DNA from: Dillenia suffruticosa
Lineage: Eukaryota; Streptophyta; Magnoliopsida; Dilleniales; Dilleniaceae
Direction of reading: 5' to 3'
DNA: 64,000 nt
Assembly (NCBI GenBank): GCA_033439265.1
Contig: JAVTVX010000005.1
Span: 7,016,001-7,080,000 of the forward strand
Each line of letters opens with the position of its first letter. Position 1 is the stretch's first letter. The position numbers and the translations under genes are program-made. The notes beneath the pieces were generated by a model. That model was not told the origin of the DNA, did not search any database, and saw only the letters and a list, made by a program, of their open reading frames with translations. Below, in pieces: positions 56,089-64,000 of the stretch.

Positions 56089-59000
56089 CTAGGCAGCAAA
56101 GTAATCCTCAGGTACGTAGAACTTCAAACCAATGGCCTGAAACATAGAGTTATGAAGTTAATGACAATGAATGAGGCATGGTAGCTTTTCCAGGTTAGTT
56201 ACAATGTATGAAAGAATGCATCCTCCCAGTTATGTAAACCCTCTATTCATGTTTCACCAAATAAGGAAACAACATATATATCTATAAAAATTATGGATCA
56301 ATTCAGTTTTAAAGTTTAACAAAGTCTCTCTAAAACCATGTAATTTGATCCTTGCGCAAAAAATTTTAACTTTTCTACCTTCACAACAAATATAAAATGT
56401 TGGCGTGGAAAACTGAATGTTGTACAGAACCATAACGCTACTAATTCTGCTCCTTAAGCCCCACCATAGAACAAGTTGAGATTCAACAAAAAATGCAAAC
56501 TATATTTACCTGTGCAAATGCAATATCTGCATTGCTGTGATCATTGGGTCTGCCTGCTGCATCGCCAACATAGAAGGATCTGCAGGTTAACAAGGATGAA
56601 TCTTAAAAAAACCACCATTCTGTCTCCTGCATGAGTGCTAGCTAAACAAAATCATTAAGAATAGGACTCATTTACAATAAAAGATAAAAAAATAAGGAAG
56701 AGGAAGTCAGGGAAGAAAAAAAGTAACTGGTTCATATCAATTTGGATGCCAGAGTTAAATTGTTTCTCCATTATTTGCCACATCCCAGTTTTTGGCTTTC
56801 GAAAAGGATCTACCTGCTGACTACCAGATTTATCAAACCCACAAGCTATAAAAACCTGCAGCAGAGGAGTCTAATGTTAAGTCATACACTTCACCGTAGA
56901 ATTCTTGGATCTTTCAATGATCAAACTAAAGTTTGGAGGGGCAAAAGTTAAGACCTTCAAGAGAAAATCAACACCTAATCTTCATGAACCAATACCTGCC
57001 TATTTATCTCCCTATCCAAGGGAAAGGAAAATTTAAAATGCATATCACCATTTCCTACAAAAATATGAATCTTACAAAGCCAAATGACAGAGTCATGCAG
57101 ACAGCAAAAAGGCAAGGTTTACTCCCCAGTGCTTCAATTTTCTAAACATATTTATTAAAAGCATGAATAATAATACTCAGCATATTAAAAGTTTTAATGA
57201 TTAGCAACAGAATGACATTTGCAGGAATGGTGAATGGAAACTCCATAAAGTACTCAATACAATCCTTAAGAAATCATTGTCAGACAAATCAAGGGAACTT
57301 ATAAACTGCAACAAAAATTGAGTTCTAAAAATTTAGCATTAAATTTAATTTTTTCAGAGTCAGAACATGCCATGGTATTACTCAGGTCATAAAACATTAC
57401 GCCATAAATAACGGTTGATGGATAACCCTACATGAGGTAATAGGTGCAATGAGAATAATTTTTAGCATATTATATGATGAACAAGATTTCTGTTTATTAC
57501 AACAGAAACATAGTGTTAAAAGTCCGAATTTGACTGACCTGCATTGGGACCTTGACGCATTTGAGGAAATTGTTGAGCCGTCCAATTTTTGAGTCCACAG
57601 CCACCTGTCTCTTATTCTTCCAGCGCTCAATGTTGGATTCATTGGTGAAGACTACCTAATGGTGGTAATACCTCATGTGGTTAACATAACAGTGATAAAA
57701 AGGGAGGGATAGTGCTCATTCATGTTACAGGCCTGTTCAGGTTTATTTTAATAAACCTATAAACCTAACCACAACTTGGCAGATTGACATTAAGGGCCAA
57801 AGAAATATGACAGAATGATCCTACTGGGAAAGGAACAAACCAGCTTGTAGCCATCATTATATAAACTCTGAAGCTTGTCTGGTATTGAAGGATACATAAG
57901 AGACCAGGCATCAGGACCTACTCTGAATTAAAAGTGCTTATTAAGTCATATTCTTAAAATACTCAAAAAATGGAATTAAAAATTATTAATCTTACTTTTT
58001 CACAGAAGTGTTGACAAGGCATCCATCAAAATCAAATGCAGCAATTTTTCCTGAATCACTAAGACCTTCGTCCTACAAAACAAGGCATTAAGAACATGTC
58101 ATGTTTTGTAACAACCAGGTGATGTACTTCACACACAGACAGAAAGCTACATTCAAATAACATCTTTCAACCTCCAGTACTCCCCCACCCACCCCACCCC
58201 CCCCCCAAAAAAAAACCAAAAAGAGGAAGAACAAAAGTGGTTTTATACATTTTTGTGCACTTTGGCCAATTTTTTCAAAAGGTAAGCATAGTAACAAATG
58301 ATTCAGGCCCTTAATGGTGAAATATGAGTGACCTGAATATAGAAACTTAGCAGAATAGTAATCTCACAGCATGCATCAATAAAAAACAAGATTATATTGT
58401 CAAAAGTCTATGAAAAAATGCTGTGTAATCATATAGAAAATAGAGTTTACAGCATGTTATAAAACCTAAATTAGGCCAGCTTCTTACACTTTGAAGAATA
58501 CTATCATAATACAAAAACAAGGCAAATAAGATGATATCTCACCCGTTCAAGAAAAATAAGAGTCTGGAAGGCCTTCCATTTGGATTGTAGTGAAGCCTCC
58601 TGCAAATGAACATAATTTTCACATTGAGAAAAGTTCAACTAAACAGTAGTCTTATCCACTTTCTTTTTTCAAACAAATTATAATACAAAGTGTTCAAAAG
58701 CATAAAAAAGTGCTTGTGTTAACAAGTACTCTTGTCAATGTGGATTCAATAAAAGCTGAAACTGAGAGGATACACAAACACACTTTGTACCTTATATTTG
58801 TCCTTGACATCAGAAACAGAAAAAGCAATGTCCAGCACAGTTTCCACCTGAGAAGTAAACTTCTATTATCAATTCTCAGCAAATCAAAAGAACAAGAATG
58901 GAAAACACATTCAGAAAGGTGGATAAGAAAAAAGGAACAGACGATATTCTGCATGCACTGGATATAAGTGCATAACTGCATGATTGCAGGCTTTTTGAAT

Positions 59001-59945
59001 CTAGCTTAATATGTTAAAGCTGGCTCACAACTTGTGAGTACATTTCCATCAAATGGACGTGAATTAATATGATAAGAACAAGGCCACCTGTCTGGGATAT
59101 GTTATATCATAGGAAGATATATTGAGCGTTAGGTTCTTCGAGGCCTAAATGAAGTTGACAGGACCAACCTTTCTTTTCTTCAACATATCTTCCTCCGATG
59201 CCTCTTGTCCAGTTTCATTGACTGCATCAACCTGTTGATGTAAGAACAGTTAATAAATAAATTTACTAATCACAATTGCAAAAAGTCAATTATGTTAATT
59301 GCAGTACAACATTTTTTGTACCTTCAAATTTCTCTTCTCACTATGTCCAACTGACACTTTCACTTCATCTAAAATCTGAAAAGAACAAGGCTTCACCATC
59401 ACCAATACCCCAGTGAAATACCATAACAAACAATTCTAAGATAAATGACACGAGCAACGGTATTAGGTAAGGAACAAAAAAGTGGATGACGAACTTACAA
59501 AATTTGACATGGCATGGTCTCATTGGTTATCAGAAAGCACATGACAAAATTACAGAGCCACATACCTTGTCAGTGGACTTCTCAAAGCTATCCAGGAACT
59601 TCTTCAACTCCTCTTGATCACTACTCTAAGATTCCAAAAAGAAAACATTCAAAAAAAAAAATCAATGAAACCCAAAAACAGCCCATTACCATTTCAATTC
59701 AACATCAAAAACCGAACCTTGAGGGCTGGAAACCCTTTGATGTCATCAACAGAGGATTGATTTTCAGAGCTCAGTGGAAAACAATGCAAGTGGTGCCATT
59801 TGGTCATGTCATACCCTCTTGGGTCCCTGCTCACTAGACCCAATCTCAGTGTTGAAACAGCTATCGTCTTTGAACATTTCTTGCATGAAGATCGATTCGA
59901 CTTTGCGTACTCGGCAACAATTTTTGATGGGGTTGAAGAAGCCAT
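56089..59945 (-). CDS. ZDP: ZDP-like polynucleotide 3'-phosphatase with one PARP-type zinc finger
   Basis: Twelve exons: 59945-59718, 59625-59566, 59375-59322, 59231-59169, 58847-58791, 58599-58543, 58072-57996, 57922-57841, 57655-57539, 56855-56728, 56579-56510 and 56136-56089. Together they code 346 residues without a break. Residues 8-56 are a PARP-type finger (CKKC ... WHHLHC). The C-terminal half is the PNKP-type 3'-phosphatase of the HAD class: FDFDGCLV (nucleophile and acid Asp), VFTNES, KPKTGMW, and YVGDAAGRPNDHS. It ends KFYVPEDYFAA. These enzymes remove 3'-phosphates left at single-strand breaks in base excision repair and active DNA demethylation, in the nucleus. No kinase domain is present, as for plant ZDP. 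I recall Arabidopsis ZDP (At3g14890) as having three fingers and nearly twice the length, so this copy is a short form. Confidence 0.9.
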
Positions 59946-60059
59946 CCGAAGTGATACGACCCAGCAAGTAGAGAGTTTGATAGTTGGGATTTTGGGTAGG
60001 GATGAGAGACTTGGGTGTGGAAGTGGAGAAAATTGAGATTTGGGGATGTGTGGCAAACA

Positions 60060-60349
60060 AGATGAGAGAGGATGGAGAAGAAATTAGGTATTAGGGCTTC
60101 TGACAACAATTTTCTCCCGCCATTAAAAGCCGGGCCTGTTTATGGATTATATATAAATATCTATATAGTATAAAATGAGTAAAATATTTACAAATACGTA
60201 TAAATTATAATATTGATAATAAAAATAAACATCAATCGAATTATTATTGTACTTAAGTAAAATTATTCTAGGGACATTTTGCAGGGGGTGGTGGAAGCTT
60301 TTCTACCGAGTGAACTTGTGGGATTTATGCCAACAAACAGTTGATCTAA
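60060..60349. other. Upstream region of the ZDP-like gene
   Basis: About 300 bases 5' of the gene (which reads leftwards), AT-rich; would contain its promoter. Nothing else recognised. Confidence 0.35.
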
Positions 60350-60515
60350 TAGAATGTGGTATTAAATCTTTTAATTAAATTCTTGAGTTTGACCGATGGT
60401 TTGAATATGAAAAAATTACATTGGAAGGGTAACCCCCTTAAATGGGTCATTGTAAGTTCTGAACTGAATTAATCGAAATATGACTCCAGACACTAATTGA
60501 TATAATACACAAAAA
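60350..60515 (+). repeat. Interspersed repeat, copy B
   Basis: Partner of 39396-39565 (see there). Starts near TGTGGTATTAAATC and ends near ATAATACAC. Confidence 0.6.
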
Positions 60516-60683
60516 AAAACTTGAGAGATTTCTAAGCGTAAACTAAGATGGCTTATATGCATCAATTCCATATTTGATGTATCATTCTTTAGGATACCTT
60601 TAGTTAAAATGAATTAAAATCAATAATCAGATTAAAATTCATATGATTTACTTGTCAAATATAATAAAGAAAGAGAAGTATGT

Positions 60684-60773
60684 TCGTCCTCAAACGAATA
60701 GCTTAATGATCACAACATTCCTTTCTTAACCTAAAGATCGCACATTCAAATCTTTCTGTAAAAAAAAAAAAAG
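60684..60773 (+). mobile_element. SINE-like sequence with A-tail
   Basis: AATAGCTTAATGATCACAAC (box A-like), GATCGCACATTCAAATC (box B-like, degenerate) and an A12 tail at 60761-60772. It is similar in layout to the other short tRNA-like repeats of the window. Confidence 0.4.
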
Positions 60774-60819
60774 AAGTATATTCACGGAGATATTCTAACA
60801 TAAATAGAGAAAGAAAAGT

Positions 60820-62764
60820 TGTAACACCGACACTCGGTATCCGAACAATATATTGGTTTTGAAATATATATTTAAAAAAAAACAGAGAGAGAGGAAGGAG
60901 GAAACGCCGCGTTTCGACCCGAAACGCGTCACTCCCTCCCCCATCTTTCTCTCTTTCTCCCTCTCTCTCTTCCTCTTTCTCTCTCCCCCCTCTTCGTCTT
61001 CCACGGCCGTGCCTTCTTCAGCCAATGCCGCCGCCCACTTCTGCCATAACCGCTGCTACTCCTTCCTCGCCCGACTGCAGCGCCTTCCGCCACAGTGCGC
61101 TCTCCCTCGTGCCACTGTGCGCTCTCCCACACGCGACTGCGCGCTCTCCCTCATGCGACTACGCACTCTCCCGAGCGCGAGCGAGCACTGCGCGACCCTC
61201 TGCGAGAGCACTAGCGCACCCCTCTAGCACGACCCCCTACGCGAGCACAGCGCGCTCTAGCGCGACCCCAGCGCGACCCTCTACACGAGCACAGCCCGAC
61301 CCACTGCGCGAGTGCGCACCAGCATGAGCGCGAGCGTGCCCCAGCATGAGCGCAAGCGCGCAACCCACTACTCAAGCGCGCGTGCCTCACATTGCGCTAT
61401 CCAGCTCGCGAACGCGAGCCCTAGCCCGTGAGCGCCCGCCAGGCCAGTGAATCCCACTGCGGCCAGCAAGCTGGGCTGCGAGCCCGCGAGCCCACCAGCG
61501 GGCCAGCCCGCCAACTCGCGAGCGCGAGCCCTAGCTCGTGAGCGCCCGCCAGGCCAGCGAAGCCCACTGCGGCCAGCAAGCCAGGCTGCGAGCCCGCGAG
61601 CCCGCCAGCAGGCGGCCAGCAAGCCAGGCTGCGAGCCCGCTGGCGAGCCAGCCCGCCAGCCCACCGGCCCACGAGCCCTCAACCGGCTTTCTCCTTCGAG
61701 AGCTCACCTGCATCTTCACTGCAGGTAATGACTGTGATTGGTTATAGTTCTCGGGTTCGATATTCTCTTGGTGATTAATTTAGATATCTGAACTATGTTT
61801 AAGCATTGCAGGTCCTGGACCGAGTAGAATGACGTTTGGACTACAGGATTGTGAACCGCGAAGAACCTAGGTGAGGATTTCTAACTCACTTGATTTATTT
61901 AGACGAATTTAGAGTAAATTAGAGTAAGAGTGTAATGCATTGTTTGACATTATATGAAATTAATTAGGTCAAATATAGGATTTTATACAAATTGAGCTAT
62001 TCTAGATGATAGAATCGTACGAACTTGATTCGAATAGCTTCTCTTAGACTTTGATTTGACAAATGATTTAAAACAGTCTGAATTTGGGATTTGAGTTTAA
62101 GGATTGATAAAGTTTTTTCATTATAAATTTTCCTACTTATAGGAAATTAAAATACGTCTATATTATGAAAATAGATTTCAATATCTTGAAAATGGAACGA
62201 AATTGATGACATTGGTATATATTTATAAATTTAAGAATTTAAGATTTGTACAAACTTAAAGAAATTGATAAACCCTGAAAATAGTCAGAAATTTGATAAA
62301 AATCGTAATGATGTGATTAGGTTGGTTTTCTTGCTGATTCGATTGAGGGGAGTTTTGATTTTACGTGTTGTGGTTTTATTGGGGAGTACGCTATCCTCCC
62401 TAAAACATTGAATAAGATTTATTTCAATACTTTTGTTTAATGTGTAAACCATATTTTAAAATATTCGATAAATGAGTATGATTTGTAGCGTGTTTGAAAT
62501 ATTTTGATGATTTTGAAATTGATTTTTGTGAACCGATGGAGTGTCCAAAAATTGTAAATATTGAAATTATACATTTATGTGGTTGAAATGTATAATGTGA
62601 TATTTTATGCTATATGTTGCATTTGGTTTGTGAACCTGATTTTGACACATTTTGATACGATTTTGGATTTGGCCTTGAGGGCTTTGGTATGTATTGTTCC
62701 GTAACTACGAAGGATACCGTGATAGATGCTTTGGTGGCGTCCGGATATGCCTAGAACTGGGTAT
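60820..62764 (+). repeat. 5' LTR portion of the gypsy element
   Basis: Homologous to the first roughly 1.75 kb of the solo LTR. Contains a 110-bp tandem duplication at 61401-61620 in its GC-rich part. The intron-like GCAG/GTAATG words near 61725-61815 also occur in the solo LTR and are LTR sequence. Confidence 0.75.
61401..61620 (+). repeat. 110-bp tandem duplication in GC-rich LTR segment
   Basis: The unit beginning CCAGCTCGCGA at 61401 recurs as CCAACTCGCGA at 61511, with few changes (GCGCCCGCCAGGCCAG, CCCACTGCGGCCAGCAAGC in both). A third partial copy (GGCCAGCAAGCCAGGCTGCG) starts at about 61616. Confidence 0.8.
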
Positions 62765-62775
62765 CCCATGACTTA

Positions 62776-64000
62776 TCCCGCCATACAGGATGACACCGGC
62801 TGAGATGAAAGAGCTCAAGGTCCAACTGTAGGAGTTACTGGATAAGGGGTTTATCCATCCTAGCACGTCCCCTTGGGGTGCTCCAGTGCTATTTGTAAAG
62901 AAGAAGAACGGTTTATTGAGATTGTGTGTGGATTACAGACAACTTAATCGGGTGACTATGAAGAACAGATATCTGCTGTCTCGCATAAATGATTTGTTTG
63001 ATCAATTACAAGGTGACCGAGTTTTCTCGAAGATTGATTTTCGATCGGGATATCATCAGTTGCAGATTAGGAGTCAAGATATGCCAAAAACAGCTTTCTG
63101 CACTCGATACGGGTACAACGAATTTCTATTCATGCCGTTTGGACTGACTAATATCCCTGCTGCATTCATGGACTTGATGAACAAACTCTTTCACGACTAT
63201 CTAGACCAATTTGTCATAGTCTTCATAGACGATATACTGGTGTATTCGTGGAGTGACGAGGATCATGTTCAGCATTTTCGCACCATTTTACAGATCCTCC
63301 GCGATGAGCAGCTGTATACCAAATTCATAAAAATATGAATTTTGATTAAGACAGATTGGATTTTTGAGGCATGTCGTTTCTGCGGAAAGGATTTTTGTCA
63401 ATCCGCAGAAGGTCGATGCCATTACTAGATGGGAGTAGCCGCAGACAGTGACTGAAATCAGGAGTTTTCTTGATCTGGCCGGGTATTACCGCAGATTTGT
63501 TAAGGCTTTTCCCGGATAGTTGCTCCATTGTGTAGGTTAATGCGAAAAGGTATCAAGTTTGTATGGGGATAACCGTTATGAGGATAGTTTTAAGGAGTTC
63601 AAACAACAGTTGACTATAGCTCTGATTTTGGTACTTTCCACCAGTAGGCGGGAGTACACAGTGTACAGTGATGCTAACCGACAAGAGTTGGGTTGTGTTT
63701 TGATGCAAAATGGTCGGGTGATCGGCTACGCCTCTAGACAGTTGAAGAAACATGAGGTGAATTATCCGACACACGATCTGGAGCTTGCGGTCATAGTCTT
63801 TGCATTGAAGATATGACGCCATTACTTGTATGGGGTGACTTGCCGGGTGTATACTGATCATAAAATTCTGAAATATTTATTCACCCAGCGAGAACTTAAC
63901 CTGAGACAAAAGAGATGGTTGGAACTCCTCAAAAATTATGATCTTGTCATTGATTATCATCTAAGCAAAGCCAATGTAGTTGCTAATGCCTTAAGCCGAA
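62776..64000 (+). pseudogene. Gypsy pol remnant: reverse transcriptase and RNase H, incomplete at window end
   Basis: Starts with PYRMTPAEMKELK at about 62782, a TAG at 62828, then an open block 62886-63338 with [38 protein letters not shown], the active-site FIDDILVYS and [15 protein letters not shown]. Stops and frame changes follow (63339, 63436, 63520). RNase H then appears with [36 protein letters not shown], a TGA, and [12 protein letters not shown] up to [10 protein letters not shown]. The domain order and sequence style fit the chromovirus-type gypsy branch. It is not capable of making a complete polyprotein, and the integrase would lie beyond the window. Confidence 0.85.

Larger units (their letters stand above)
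60820..64000 (+). mobile_element. Ty3/gypsy retrotransposon with large internal deletion, running off the window
   Basis: Starts TGTAACACCGACAC like the solo LTR at 6576 and follows it through the CT-rich and GC-rich segments, GAGAGCTCACCTGCA, a GGAGTACGCTATCCTCCC block and CCGTAACTACGAAG (62699-62712; compare CCGTAGCTACGAAG at 8299-8312). At about 62765 it switches directly to the start of reverse transcriptase. The rest of the LTR, primer site, gag and protease are missing. Confidence 0.8.

Noticed and set aside
60853-61747. Many Arg/Ala/Pro-rich open frames at 60.9-61.7 kb
   Set aside because: Same LTR segment as above; open in nearly all frames, with a DNA-level 110-bp duplication and no conserved motif.

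Overview
The window is nuclear DNA of a flowering plant, most likely a eudicot. It has AT-rich intergenic DNA, intron-bearing genes with GT-AG junctions, several nested plant retrotransposon families, and a gene block that I recall (from memory, not searched) as matching Arabidopsis At3g14890 to At3g14930 in order. About two thirds of the window is transposon-derived, and the genes are concentrated in 40.8-60 kb.

Left part (1-18.6 kb). A large degenerate CACTA (En/Spm-type) transposon lies on the minus strand, with its 5' end at 10382. It contains TNP2, DUF4218 and DUF4216 coding remnants and long arrays of a palindromic GTCGC motif. A 2.84-kb solo LTR of a Ty3/gypsy family (6576-9413) has inserted into it and is flanked by a perfect 5-bp duplication. 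After a LINE remnant comes a dead Ty1/copia element (about 12861-18559). Most of its reverse transcriptase region is replaced by a piece of ribosomal protein L4 (uL4) coding sequence, and its 3' LTR is split by a non-autonomous CACTA element with a 3-bp duplication.

Middle (18.6-40.8 kb). An intact ALOG/LSH gene (20894-21409) is followed by a largely empty stretch. Next is an old Tat-lineage Ty3/gypsy element on the minus strand (LTRs near 26252-26919 and 37267-37989) with a roughly 66-bp minisatellite in its 3' region. It is interrupted by a reversed fragment of the same gypsy LTR family as the solo LTR and by the 3' end of a SIRE-like copia element. The latter is preceded by a dense array of an AGGTCGYCTTRT-like motif. 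Several tRNA-related SINE-like sequences follow.

Right part (40.8-60 kb). In order: a uroporphyrinogen decarboxylase pseudogene with all five exons still visible; a single-exon PNGase A-like gene; an eight-exon gene for a RAB3GAP2-like regulatory subunit; divergently from it a plastid-targeted EMB3120-like gene; and convergently a twelve-exon ZDP-like DNA 3'-phosphatase gene. I rebuilt splice sites by hand; the RAB3GAP2-like (451 aa) and ZDP-like (346 aa) models keep frame through every junction.

The window ends (60.8-64 kb) in another member of the gypsy family, in which the 5' LTR is fused by a deletion directly to reverse transcriptase and RNase H. The genes do not form a pathway; they are a collinear housekeeping block surrounded by transposons.
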